From Adiantum capillus-veneris (Eukaryota > Streptophyta > Polypodiopsida > Polypodiales > Pteridaceae), in NCBI GenBank assembly GCA_014529385.2, contig CM043953.1, positions 98,079,842 through 98,143,841 on the forward strand: 64,000 nt of DNA. Reading direction: 5' to 3'. This document shows, in pieces, positions 8,690-18,406 of this stretch (within the stretch, counting starts at the first letter, position 1; each line of letters begins with the position of its first letter). A program made the position numbers and the translations under genes. The notes beneath the pieces are model-generated. The model was given only the letters and a program-made list of their open reading frames with translations. It was not told where the DNA came from and searched no databases.

Positions 8690-9200
8690 GGAGATTATGG
8701 CTTCACCATGTGAAAGAAAAAAAAAACATGGTGATTTTCTTGCTGAACAGCGTGCGTCAAAGAAGATGATACCCTAGCAGGAGCTACGGGCCTTGCCATG
8801 CCAAGCCACAGAAGCATAAAAGCGTGGAAGTTGGCCTGCGAAACTAGCAAGCCCAACCCCCACCATTTTTGAGCAGGTGCCGTGCTTGTCATCTTCGAGC
8901 TTGGAGATCGTTCCCACGCCTTCCTCGACAGACTCTGCTCTTTGTCTTCTCCACAACCTCGGCTGCAAACATGCAAAAGCCACTACAAAAAATAACTTAG
9001 AGCCACGACCTCCCCTAAGCTCTGATACCAATGTAGGACCCAGGAGACTAGTGCTAGGATCCTTCTCCCTGCCTCTCTTATATAGGCTTAGCTCCTAGCC
9101 CTTGCCCTAACAAGATCCCCATTCCAAACTACTAGCCCGTCCCTTGGCCTAGGTCCATGACCCCCTAGGTGAGCCTTGTCTGTAGGACCCTTGTCTTGAC
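8690..9200 (-). mobile_element. LTR, primer binding site and leader of a minus-strand LTR element
   Basis: On the minus strand an LTR ends ...TCCTACA at 9032, followed by a primer binding site TTGGTATCAGAGC (9019-9031). A TATA box (TATATAAG, 9078-9085) lies about 50 bp before the LTR end. The leader (9018 down to about 8690) contains short open frames that I do not trust as genes. Whether this LTR belongs to G1 is unclear. It sits in the right place and orientation, but the intervening satellite remnant and the absence of recognisable gag argue for a rearranged or composite element. The other end of the LTR was not found. Confidence 0.6.
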
Positions 9201-9424
9201 AATTAATAAACACGGAAGCATTATTAGCAGCATCTTCATTGATAAAATTGTAGTTATCAACAACAATTCTACTCCTTTTTTTTAATTGTTTGCAATGCTA
9301 ACAAACTCTTATGTGAACTCTAAATTCAAAACCTTGGTTGTTTGCTACTTTTCTCAACCCTTGAAAACTGGCACTCAAATATCCATACACTTGGTTTAGA
9401 TTTTGTTGATTACAAACAATAGTG

Positions 9425-10005
9425 GAGTGGGTTTAACGTTGCAAAATTGCCAAGGGAAAGCTCCTTTTGGACTTCTACTAACACAATAACGGTTAAGCCA
9501 AAGGCAAGTCTAAAACGATTCCATTATTAAGATTACATTATTAAGATTAGAACTCCCCAAGTGTGCACCATGTCCCACGGAGTGCGCTCGACAGTTCAAA
9601 TAATAAATCCTTATTCCACTTATCTTGTCGTAATTAACAAGTACAACCGTTTGTGAATACTTAAGGACCTCTCTTCTTAAGCAACAAAAGAGAAACCTAA
9701 GCACTATATAATACCAATGTTACAGATTTGACTTATAACATTTACTTTGCGGAATCATATTTGACAATAATGAGCATTTCATTAACGAAAATCCTAACGA
9801 AGATGGAGAGAGTGGTTGGTTGGAATAGCAATAATTTATACATTCTTAGTTAACATGGCATAAGCAATAACTTGTAAAACAGACGGAGAGACAGAGAAAT
9901 TAACAATAGCTAACGATCAGATTTACTTGGTGTTAGTCCTCCCTCCAAAACGCTTTTGTATTCTAGGGAGATAAAACAAGTAGACACACATAGTCCTGGT
10001 GCTGC
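9425..10005 (-). mobile_element. 5' LTR and leader fragment of a gypsy element (relative of the 45.3-kb element)
   Basis: On the minus strand an LTR (10005 to 9719) ends CTGTAACA, followed by TTGGTATTA (primer site, 9709-9718). The leader contains CTTAAGAAGAGAGGTCCTTA, the same phrase found just after the primer site of the plus-strand gypsy element near 45580. The LTR shares GATTTAC and CCTCCCTCCAAAACG-type stretches with the minus-strand LTR at 57862-58223. It is truncated at both ends: the GC-rich rDNA-like island starts at about 10006, and no gag follows. Confidence 0.65.
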
Positions 10006-10879
10006 ACCCTTTTTTTGCCACATGTCATTGGGTTGCAATTCGAACATTCGGTGCCGCCCGGGGTTCAACATGCCATCGTGGCTCCCCTCGGTTTATGCGG
10101 CACCGGTGTCCCGTCCTATCGGCATCGAGCTAGTCGGCTCACCGTGCCCCGTTGGACCGCCCAACCTATATACCCCCCCCGCCCCCCCCCCGGTGCACCC
10201 GCGACCTCCGTAGGCTCACCGTGCAAGGCCGACCCCCTTGGGTCTCGATGCCTCGCTCTTATGTGTTGGCATATCACCTCACCCTCACCGTCGCCTCACC
10301 CTCACGTGCCAGCCCTGTCAGCCTGGCCCCCTTTACTCGCGTCCGTCGGGCCGCTGACTAGCCCGCCTCGCTTGACGCACCCAACCGCGTTGCTCGACGT
10401 TTAGGGTCGACGCACCCGTCTGACCCGCGCTCATCATCCACTCACCCCGTTGGCCGTCGTCGGCTCGCCCCGTCCGCCCACCCCGCCCCTCAAGCCCTTG
10501 TCGGCGCACCCGCGACCACTCTCGGCTCACGCCGCCCCGCCGGCCCGCCCAAGCCCGACGGCGCGCTCGTCGGCTCAACCCGCGACGGCTGAAGTCGGCT
10601 CGTCCGGCCACCCCGTCGACGCGGCAAACCCCCGTCGGTGATCTTCTCTCGGTGATCCCATGGACGCCCGTCAGAGACGACATCCGCGTTCGTCCCACCG
10701 TTGCGTTTAGGATCGACCCCCCGCTGTCCGTCTTGTCCCGGCCCGCGGCCCTCGCCTGCGCACCCTCCCTCCGTGAGCCGACCCCGCCGCCCGCACCCGT
10801 TCCTTTAGGGTAAACTTTCGTGATGGGTGCACCCGCCGACGTACCTCCGTCGCTCGGCATGCCCACCCGATGTCCCCCC

Positions 10880-11368
10880 CCGCCCCCACCCTCGGACTCG
10901 TCGTCTTTGGCCATGGGCGCGTTGCGCGCGTTGCCGTCGGCCCACCCCCCTTTGTCGGCCCTCCCCCGGCCAACTTGCGCCTTGCGCCTTGCCCGCCCCC
11001 CCCCCCCCCCCGCGACCGTCCACCGTCTTTGGCCGTGGGCACGTTGCCGTCGGCCCTCCCGGCCGAGCCCCCCTCTGTCGGCCCTCCTGGCTAACTCGCG
11101 TGTTGCCCCCCCCCCCCGACGGTCCGCCGTCTTTCGCCGTGGGTGCCTTGCCGCCGGCCCTCCGGCCGACTCGCGTGTTGCCCCCGCCCCCCCCCCCCCC
11201 CCCCCGGCGGTCCGCCGTCTTTGGCCGTGGGCGCGTGTTGCCCCCCCCCCCCCCCCCCCCCCCCCCGCCCCCCCCCGCCCCCCCGCGCCGTCGGCCCTCT
11301 TGACAACTCGCGCGTTGTCGTCGGCCGTGCTTCCCCAACCCCCCTTCCAACCTTCTCTTGGTCCCCCC

Positions 11369-11400
<32 letters not shown>
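10880..11400 (+). repeat. imperfect C-tract-containing subrepeats
   Basis: At least four imperfect units contain the core GTCCGCCGTCTTTGGCCGTG flanked by GTTGCCCCCC tracts and GTCGGCCCTCC. Unit length varies with the C-runs. C-runs of this length are prone to assembly and sequencing error, so unit lengths should not be trusted. Confidence 0.75.
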
Positions 11401-11401
<1 letters not shown>

Positions 11402-11454
11402 TAGGCGGTTCCTCCCCGTTGTCCCTCCCTCCCGTCATGAACGCCACGATTCAG

Positions 11455-11550
11455 GTCCGTGGGGTTCTCCCCGTCCGTGGGGTTTCTCGGGCCCGTGGGG
11501 TTCCGGCGTTCGGTTCCGTGGGGTTCAAGGCCGCCCCATGGGGTTCAGCG
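11455..11550 (+). repeat. short CCGTGGGGTT repeats
   Basis: Five copies of C-CGTGGGGTT-like units occur at irregular 16-30 bp spacing, directly upstream of the putative Pol I start. They are plausible spacer-promoter or enhancer-type subrepeats. Confidence 0.75.
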
Positions 11551-11637
11551 CCTCAGCCCCCCCACCCCCGGTTGGGAATTCTATCCGGGTTGCCCCGGTG
11601 CTTGGAAGGTTTGCCGGGCCGCGCCGAATTGTGCGCA

Positions 11638-11653
11638 ACTATAAGGGTAGTGG
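11638..11653 (+). promoter_or_regulatory. putative RNA polymerase I initiation site
   Basis: ACTATAAGGGTAGTGG resembles the plant rDNA initiation consensus TATA(T)AAGGGGG. It follows spacer-like subrepeats and precedes a long GC-rich, gene-free stretch, matching the order spacer, promoter, external transcribed spacer. The match is by eye and one G-run position is short. Confidence 0.5.
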
Positions 11654-12595
11654 TGCTCGGTTGAGACGGGAAGGCGGACCGCGGAGCGAGGGACGGGTGA
11701 GGTGAGGCGACGAGTTCCCCGCACCCCTCTTGTGACGTTGGGATGCAATCCCCCCCTCGGGCGAGTGCCAAGGCTACCCGCCGCCGACGGGCTTGGCTTC
11801 TTCTGGGCTGTTTTCGGGTCTCACGGGACTCGGCGCGCTCAGGGTGGCCGACGGGGCTCGGTAGGCGATGAGTGACGGCGGACCGTGTGCCGGGCCAGGG
11901 CGCCGACGATGGTGAGCTCCCGCTCGGGCCGCGGTGTGATCAAGGAACGCGGCGGGCGTTTTCCCCGCCGCGAGCTACGTGCGGCTTGTATCGATACGGA
12001 AGGTCCCGAACCCGTGTGCCTAGATGTGAGCCGAGCGACGGCCGACCCGACGGGCGTGGTTCCTGGGCGGAGCGGTTGCGTTGCCCTCGACGGGGAGATG
12101 CTCGGCACGAGCCGGCGGTGTCGCTATGGCGACGGCCGCCGTCCCTCGCCCCGGCCCGACCCCGGGACGTTGCATGCGAGACGACGTGGACGGCGTTGGA
12201 AGCGTCGCGGCGCCGCCGGCCCGGTGCTGGGAGGCGGAGCCGCGTCCGCGGAAAGGCGAGTCGGCCTTCGGTCGTCGGGTGCCCGTGATCCTGTCCCCCC
12301 CTTTTTTTTCGGCCCCGGGGCGTGCGTGTCAACGGCGTGCTTACGAGTGGCGGCCTTTTGCCCGGTGTCGGTTTGCCGGGCGTTGGCGGGTCGCTTTTTT
12401 TTTTTTCGGAGGACCGGGACTCTGTGCGGCGCCGCGTGCTTTGCCGTGGCCTCGGCTGTGGGAATATCAAGGAGATGCCGCTTTCGAAATCCTGGAAAGT
12501 GGAAAGTGAGGGCCGGTAGGGATGGCACGTATCCTTGTGTGGCTGGAAGAGGCGGCCAGGTCCGTGGGGGGGGGGTACATGGTGCCAAGATGGCG
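11654..12595 (+). other. 5' external-transcribed-spacer-like sequence
   Basis: GC-rich, with no credible protein gene (the frames have biased Arg/Ala/Pro composition on both strands). It includes GTGATCAAGGAAC at about 11935, which superficially resembles the conserved land-plant ITS1 motif. No 5.8S sequence follows within the expected distance, so I do not call ITS1. It ends where the 43-bp minisatellite begins, without reaching an 18S gene. Confidence 0.4.
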
Positions 12596-12600
12596 TGGTA

Positions 12601-13180
12601 GGTGCTATCTGAACCACTTGCAAGTGGTTAAGATAGCACCTGACAGTGGTTCTGAACCACTTGCAAGTGGTTAAGATAGCACCTTCCAGTGGTTCTGAAC
12701 CACTTGCAAGTGGTTAAGATAACACCTGCAAGTGGTTCTGAACCTTTTGCAAGTGGTTAAGATAACACCTGTCAGTGGTTCTGAACCTTTTGCCAGTGGT
12801 TAAGATAGCACCTGCCAGTGGTTCTGAACCACTTGCAAGTGGTTAAGATAGCACCTGCCAGTGGTTCTGAACCTTTTGCCAGTGGTTAAGATAGCACCTG
12901 CCAGTGGTTCTGAACCTTTTGCCAGTGGTTAAGATAGCACCTGCCAGTGGTTTTGAACCACTTGCAAGTGGTTAAGATAGCACTTGCCAGTGGTTCTGAA
13001 CCTTTTGCCAGTGGTTAAGATAGCACCAACCAGTGGTTCTGAACCTTTTGCCAGTGGTTAAGATAGCACCTGCTAGTGGTTCTGAACCACTTGCAAGTGG
13101 TTAAGATAGCACTTGCCAGTGGTTAAGAAAGTGGTTTGGAAAAGGTTCTGAACCAGTTGCTAGTGGTTTAGGTAGCACTT
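12601..13180 (+). repeat. 43-bp palindromic minisatellite
   Basis: TAAGAT(A/G) landmarks recur at 12629, 12672, 12715, 12758, 12801 and onward at 43-bp steps to about 13102, giving 12-13 copies with a degenerate end. Each unit contains the perfect dyad AACCACTTGCAAGTGGTT or a decayed form (CTTTTGCCAGTGG). The first 40 bp are a near-perfect palindrome: GGTGCTATCT at one end pairs with AGATAGCACC at the other, with one mismatch in the arms. The core phrase recurs once near 24353 inside an LTR. Confidence 0.95.
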
Positions 13181-13386
13181 GTAGGTGCTCAATGATATCA
13201 AAACTACGTAAAGAAGGGTGTCTTGACAACTTTTGGGTGGCTTAAAGGGCCATAATCTTTTGTAAAATCTTGAAAGGATAAAAAATTGTCAGAAACGCTT
13301 CAGCTTTTGGACGAGGAACATAAGTGTTTGTGAGGAACAGATACAAGAAAGCAGTACCCAATTATACTTTATGAGGTCAATGTGTT

Positions 13387-13848
13387 TTAAATAGGCTGGG
13401 TATCAGAGGGCGTGCTATTGTAGATGTGCTCATACACGGTATCACTCAAGGTATATACATTAGGCTCATTTCTCTCAGGACACAAGGGGAACTTAAGACA
13501 TCGGACTAGGTGTGAGTACATGGAAGCAGGAGGCCTATCATCTAATAACACATATCGATCAGAGCATCCCTCGAGTTTATCGTAAAAGTGCCCCTCAACA
13601 TAGTAGGAGTTCTTCTTTATCTGATTGTGCCACGCATCCTTCTGGGTCGCGGTGGATAGCCTCTTCTCCGTGCAACACCTCAGTATATAAAAATCAGAGC
13701 CTTCCTCCTCAGCGTTGACTGCAAAGTTATCTCCAACTCGTAAGGCATCGCTCAAATCATCGTGATGGCCAGCATACATAGGTGCATCAATCTCCTCATC
13801 ACTTGAAACATCTTCATCTATATCAGCCTCTGTTGGTATGATCCTCAA
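13387..13848 (-). CDS. unrecognised 153-aa ORF
   Basis: The N-terminus is acidic (DIDEDVSSDEEID). It is followed by a compact region with VGDNFAVN, GSDFYILRC and YYVEGHFYDKL. The pattern of an acidic leader then a small aromatic-rich domain resembles the C-terminal accessory regions of some transposon proteins, but I cannot assign a family. It lies on the same strand as, and directly after, the copia gag at 13869-14558, in a position where copia protease/integrase would be expected and is missing. It probably marks a junction with another element or gene fragment. Confidence 0.35.
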   Translation of the reverse strand: MRIIPTEADIDEDVSSDEEIDAPMYAGHHDDLSDALRVGDNFAVNAEEEGSDFYILRCCTEKRLSTATQKDAWHNQIKKNSYYVEGHFYDKLEGCSDRYVLLDDRPPASMYSHLVRCLKFPLCPERNEPNVYTLSDTVYEHIYNSTPSDTQPI

Positions 13849-13868
13849 GTGCTGCCAATTTGCACCTT

Positions 13869-14558
13869 TTACAATACATCAGTCCATGTGACATGGGTGT
13901 GCCCATGAGAGTTGTCTTCATCTTCATCATTGTGTTCTTGTACGAGGTTGACTTTGGCTTTGCCTCGATCTTTGAATCGGTTGTCCGATGTCTCTTCATA
14001 GCTTGCTCTCCCGTGATTGTCATTTTGTGCAAAACATCGAGAAGGAGGATGTCCTGTCTTCCCACAATTTGAACACTTCTCGATCTGGAAACAATCCTTT
14101 GAGAGGTGATTGTTCTTCTTGCAATGGATGCACTTCTTGTTGCTTGTTCTTGTGACAGCATATGCTCCATTGGAGGTGCCTTCATTGCTCTTGTCCTTCT
14201 TCTTGCCCTCTTCTTGTAGTGAGTTGATGACACTTTCGAAGCTCGGTATTGGCTCCTTTTCCTTGAGAACTGTGACAATTTGATTGTACTCCTCGGGAAG
14301 AGCTTTGAGAAGAACCGCTATCTTATCTTCTTCTTCAATTGGTGCTTCTATGTACACAAGTTGTGTGCAAATACTCTTTAGTCTGTTGATGAGACTAGAG
14401 ACATCCTCTCCTTCTTTCATCATCAGACCATACAATTGCATTTTAAGTGATATTTTAGAGTGTTTTGCTTTAGCACCAAACATACGTTCTAGTGTTTGCC
14501 AAGCATCAAGTGCAGTGGAAGCTTCATCTAAGTAGTGCACAAAGTTATCATCAAGCAA
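13869..14558 (-). CDS. Ty1/copia gag nucleocapsid
   Basis: A 229-aa frame with the UBN2-type copia gag signature (ALDAWQTLERMFGAK, MKEGEDVSSLINRLKSIC, LLKALPEEYNQIV) and two zinc knuckles, CIHCKKNNHLSKDC and CSNCGKTGHPPSRC. It ends in an acidic region. The gag continues further upstream on the minus strand: FDGTRFHTWQVKLKGYL can be read at about 14690-14740 after an in-frame stop near 14596. This copy therefore has an interrupted N-terminus. The product would package element RNA in cytoplasmic particles. Confidence 0.85.
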   Translation of the reverse strand: MLDDNFVHYLDEASTALDAWQTLERMFGAKAKHSKISLKMQLYGLMMKEGEDVSSLINRLKSICTQLVYIEAPIEEEDKIAVLLKALPEEYNQIVTVLKEKEPIPSFESVINSLQEEGKKKDKSNEGTSNGAYAVTRTSNKKCIHCKKNNHLSKDCFQIEKCSNCGKTGHPPSRCFAQNDNHGRASYEETSDNRFKDRGKAKVNLVQEHNDEDEDNSHGHTHVTWTDVL

Positions 14559-14799
14559 AGTGATGATTACTCCCAGTGCTTGTTCATCCTTTGCCTAGAA
14601 CTGCACGACGGTTGCTCTAGTCGCTACAGTCTCTCCTTGCCCTAGAGGTCTCACGACTCTCCAAAGTTGTTTCTTCATTAGGTAGCCCTTTAATTTAACT
14701 TGCCATGTGTGGAAGCGCGTGCCGTCAAATTTGTCTAAATTCTCTTTTCCCAATTGTGCACCCTTTGTGAGTGTGGAGAAGGTCTTGCCCCTTTTTGTA

Positions 14800-15669
14800 A
14801 TTTAGAGGCAGTGTCTAGTCTCCGATTACAAAGCCATAGTAAAAACAAAAGATATCACTATGAATGAATCATAGTTACATGCATGTCAAAGTTTTTATTT
14901 GAATGAGCAAAATTGAAGCTTAGACTAAGAGCTCATGAAGATCTCGCTAGCCGAGGCTTGGCCGTGGAAACAACCCTTGTGGTAATTTGATGGCCGAAGT
15001 GAGCACACGGGAGAGAGTGCGTTTGGTTAAGTTTTGTGTAGACTTTGGTCTTTGAGCTCAGGTGGCTGCGGGAATGATCGCTTAATGACTTTGAAGAGTA
15101 AAAAAAAAAACTTTTAATAAAGTTTTCTTGTGGCAAGCTTCTGTCTACTGCCGCGTGGGCTCAGGCAGCTCGCTCAGGAAAAAGACAAGGCAGAAAGCCG
15201 CGTGGGCTCCAGCCAGTATGGAGGCAGCGAGAAGGTAGTGAGGACTTGCAGGAGGCTGGAGCGCTTGGAGGTAGCGAGACTTGCAAGTGGGTCCTCGTGA
15301 GGGAAGCGGCCGAACCTGAGGGAGGTTATGAGCGCAGCTGAAAAAACGGGCTGTGCGTGGGCTTTGACTTGCTCATGCTTGCGCTTCTGCAGGGTAGCGC
15401 TCAGTTGTGCTATTGCCGCACTTATGTGCGCTCCGCCCCCCTGTATCGCCTACCGCACCTTCTCACTCTCAACTTCGACTGCGAGTAAACTTGGCATCAA
15501 ATGACTTGCGCTCGAAGCTCGATAGTTGTTTGGAGCTGAAGGCTTGAAGTTGTGTCGGCAAGGCAAGGCAATAGTTGAGCAGCATTTGATAAACGTTCAG
15601 TGGGGAGAAGAGAGAGAGATAATAAACTGGGATCGATAAGATAATTAGGAGATACTAATTACACTAATA
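14800..15669 (-). other. copia leader region without recognised gene
   Basis: Untranslated leader between the primer site and gag. It contains short GC-rich direct repeats around 15190-15300 (GCGTGGGCTC, AGCGAGA, GACTTGCA) and an A-run. No credible ORF or RNA gene was seen. Confidence 0.6.
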
Positions 15670-15681
15670 GCTCTAATACCA
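15670..15681 (-). other. primer binding site (initiator tRNA-Met type)
   Basis: The minus strand reads TGGTATTAGAGC immediately after the LTR end. It differs by one base from the canonical TGGTATCAGAGC. Confidence 0.85.
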
Positions 15682-15683
15682 GT

Positions 15684-16056
15684 TGTTAAGTTAAGGTGGA
15701 AGCATAAGTGAGCCATTCATGGTATATAGTGAACATAATTAAGCTTCAATACATACTAGAGTGAGTACATAGCTGCCTCTTATATAGGCATGAGCAAGGG
15801 AGGTTGTCTTACATCATGGGTGACTTCACAAGAGTATACATCATGGATGATATCAGCCCAAATCACCTTTCAAACTTGCAGCCAACCTTTTAGGGGATAT
15901 TTTGACCTTCATATCTTATCCCACACATGTCTATTTGCTTTAGAATTGGCCATGGGCTATATGCCTACCCTTAGGTATCATTTGGACATAGTAAATGGTC
16001 ATTCTAAGCTAGGGAATGGCTCCATAAGGCTAGGATAAGCTAGGCTTACCCCATCA
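15684..16056 (-). repeat. copia 5' LTR
   Basis: 373 bp, TG...CA termini in minus-strand orientation, with a TATA box TATATAAG about 100 bp before the 3' end (15778-15786). No second LTR copy of this type was found in the window. Confidence 0.7.
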
Positions 16057-16370
16057 CTTCTTAGATGGCTTTTCGGGCTACAATCAACTAGCAATAAAGC
16101 AAGAGGATCAGCACAAGACGGCATTTGCAACTGAATGGGGCATATTTGCATACAGGGTAATGACGCTTGGCTTAACAAATGCACCAGCCACATTTCAGAG
16201 GCTTATGGGTCATGCTTTTAAAGAATATCTAAGATAGTTCTTAGAAATTTACATGGATGACTTGTGCGTTCACTCTCTCATAAGGATGGAGCATATAGAA
16301 CACTTGACAAAAGTGTTTGAGAAATGCAGATTATATCGGATTTGCCTAAATCCTAAAAATGTGTCTTCAT
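16057..16370 (+). pseudogene. RT palm fragment of G2
   Basis: Reading from 16057 gives FLDGFSGYNQL, EWGIFAYRVMTLGL, TNAPATFQRLMG, a stop near 16232, then FLEIYMDDLCVHS. The latter is the catalytic box (YMDD), which differs from the FLDD of G1. Homology to G1 RT is obvious throughout. The fingers domain is missing because the copia LTR begins directly upstream. Confidence 0.8.
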
Positions 16371-16776
16371 GGTAAGACAAGGCAAGATATTGGGAAATAT
16401 AGTGTCCAAAAACGGTATCTGGACAGACATGGATAAGATCCTTGTAATTGTTGACTTACCTAGACCATTAAGAGTAAAGGAGGTACATGTATTTATGGGC
16501 CATTGTGGATATTATCGCAGATTTATCTACTTGTTCGCTATAATTGCAAAGCCACTTTACGCTTTAATAACTAAATTCGAGTGGACAGATGAGTGCGAAA
16601 AGGCTTTTCAAATCTTGAAGCAAAGATTGATATCCGCTCCAATTTTAAAAGCTCCGGATTGGGATAAGGTATTCCACATCCACATAGATGCATCAGCATA
16701 TGCTATAGGATGCATACTTGCACAACCTGAAGAAAAGAACATGGATTTCCAATCAGTTACTCCAATAGACAACTAA
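16369..16776 (+). pseudogene. RT thumb and RNase H N-terminal part of G2
   Basis: A 135-aa frame with GKILGNIVSKNGIWTD, FMGHCGYYRRFIYLF, and HIDASAYAIGCILAQPE, the RNase H segment with its first catalytic acidic residue. It is separated by frameshifts from the RT palm before it and from the remainder of RNase H after it. Confidence 0.8.
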
Positions 16777-16817
16777 ACAGTGCAGAGAAGAATTACACAA
16801 CCACTAAAAGAGAGGGT

Positions 16818-17669
16818 TTGGGAATGATCTATGCTGTGAAAAAGTTTAGACATTACCTACTTTCCAATAAGTTTGTGTTCTTTGTTGATCATCAAGTAGT
16901 GTTGTACTTAGTAAACCAACCTTGCAGTACGGGACGGATTGTACAATGGTTCATCATACTGCTTGAGTTTGACTTCACGGTGGTAGTCAAGAAAGGAACT
17001 ACACACCAGAGAGCTGATCATTTGTCTAGAATGATGCATGGAGAAACTCCTATAGGAGTTGATGATGATTTGCCAGACGCATATCTCTTCAATATAGACA
17101 TGGTTGTAAGATGGAGCAAGGGTGTAATTCCTCTATTGACAATTGGATCACTGTATTTGACGAGGCAACCATCTATCATTGCAGCATCCAGATCATTGGT
17201 AATGTTGGTTGGAAGGCTATACAAACAGGGAGTGGATCAAATCCTTAGGCTTTGTGTTGAATCAAGTGAATGGCATTTATATCTAAATCAGTCTCATGTG
17301 CAGACCACGGGAATTCACAATGGGCATGCACAAACTTATCAAAGATTGATGAGAATGGGTGTATATTGGCAGAAAATGCAACAAAGTGTTCATAATTATA
17401 TCAAATCATGTATTATCTGCACTTTTCAGATGCCAATAGAACACGCAACTCTATTCAAAATATCGGTAGCACCCAGATGGAGTAACTACATTGTAGATTA
17501 TCTCACTAACGGAATACTTCATGAAGGAATGAGCAGATCAAGGATCAAAACGATCACTAAAGAGGTAGAAAACTATGTATTGATTGAAGACAATCTTTAC
17601 AAGAGAGGAAAGGACAATCAATTGAGAATGTGTGCAACGAAAGAGGAATACGTTCCTATTTTAGAGTAG
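16818..17669 (+). pseudogene. RNase H C-terminus and duplicated integrase zinc-finger module of G2
   Basis: This 283-aa frame opens with the RNase H end (FFVDHQVVLYLVNQPCST, HQRADHLSRMM). Two homologous modules follow. Module 1 (about 17099-17441) reads VVRWSKGVIP, RLYKQGVDQILRLC, an H-x-H region (GIHNGHAQT) and CIICTF. Module 2 begins near 17477 (APRWSNYIV, NLYKRGKDNQLRMC) and, past the stop at 17667, ends with ARGHFSADK and CDDC near 17812. G1 has only one such module. The H2C2 finger normally precedes the integrase core and helps form the integrase-DNA complex. Module 1 looks more diverged. Confidence 0.75.
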
Positions 17670-17759
17670 GCACATTCCGGACAAGCTAGAGGACATTTCT
17701 CAGCTGACAAAATAGCCAAAGCAATCCTTATTGCTGGCATATGGTGGCCTACACTATTC

Positions 17760-18269
17760 ATGGATGCTGAAGAGTATGTGAAACGATGTGATGACTGCCA
17801 GAGGACAAAGACTCCTAGAGGACGAGACGAAATGCCCTTAAGACCAATGATGGGGGCAAGAGCATTTGCCAAATGGGGAATAGATTTTGTAGGACCGATT
17901 GCGCCTCCTGCATGTAGAACGCATGCTCAATACATTATTGTAGCAACGGATTATCTAACCAAGTGGGTTGAAGCAAAAGTGACAGCCAAAAATGATGCAA
18001 AAATGACATCACAGTTTTTGTATGAGAACATATTCACCAGATATGGCTTACCAATAGAGATAATGATCGACAGAGGGACTCATTTCATTAATGAAGTGAT
18101 CGAATTTTTACTAGATGAATTCATGGTAATTCACAAAAAGTCGGCTCCCTATCATCCACAAGCTAACGGTCAACAAGCTGAAAGCACGAACAAGATTTTG
18201 GTGACAATTCTCACAAAAATTGTCAGTGATTCGAGAGCGACTCGGATCAGAAGCTACATTCAGCTTTAG
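17760..18269 (+). pseudogene. integrase catalytic core of G2
   Basis: A 169-aa frame with the end of the second zinc finger (RCDDCQRTK), the first catalytic Asp in KWGIDFVGPIAP, the second in IMIDRGTHFINEV, and the Glu in ANGQQAESTNK. It shifts frame near 18235, and an overlapping frame (18220-18405) continues with YGIQAILPLEF and IPTLRVA, the same C-terminal signature as G1. Confidence 0.8.
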
Positions 18270-18406
18270 GGCATACAGAGTAGCATTCAAAACATCCATC
18301 AGAACGACTCCGTTTAACATAGTTTATGGGATCCAAGCGATTTTACCACTTGAATTTCTTATCCCTACACTTCGGGTAGCTAAAGAACTAGAATGGACAT
18401 CATGAG

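Larger units (their letters stand above)
10006..11637 (+). other. 45S rDNA intergenic-spacer-like GC-rich island
   Basis: Base composition jumps to very GC-rich at about 10006. The stretch carries several C-homopolymer runs (near 11000, 11110, 11190, 11245, 11370) embedded in degenerate subrepeats that share CCGTCTTTGGCCGTGGGCG and GCCGTCGGCCCTCC. It then carries five copies of CCGTGGGGTT-like units (11455-11550). Such subrepeats upstream of a Pol I start are typical of plant rDNA intergenic spacers. The long frames on both strands here are low-complexity Pro/Gly translations and are not genes. No 18S, 5.8S or 26S coding sequence was recognised. Confidence 0.55.
13850..16056 (-). mobile_element. 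truncated Ty1/copia element: 5' LTR, primer site, gag
   Basis: Minus strand. The 5' LTR (16056-15684, 373 bp) begins TGATGGGG and ends TTAACA. The primer binding site TGGTATTAGAGC (15681-15670) follows, then a long leader (about 15660-14800) and gag (to 13869). Protease, integrase and RT are absent, so it is cut at about 13850. Its LTR abuts the RT gene of the plus-strand gypsy element at 16057 without a visible gap, suggesting insertion into that gene followed by loss of the other flank. Confidence 0.8.

Noticed and set aside
8695-9031. Two overlapping frames in the LTR leader
   Set aside because: They lie in an untranslated leader between primer site and satellite remnant, overlap each other, and lack any gag motif.
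11930-11950. GTGATCAAGGAAC as an ITS1 landmark
   Set aside because: No 5.8S sequence follows within several hundred bases and the motif match is partial, so ITS1 was not called.
10333-12623. Long Pro/Arg/Gly-rich frames on both strands of the GC-rich island
   Set aside because: Stops are rare only because of extreme GC content and C-tracts. Composition is low-complexity and frames overlap on both strands.
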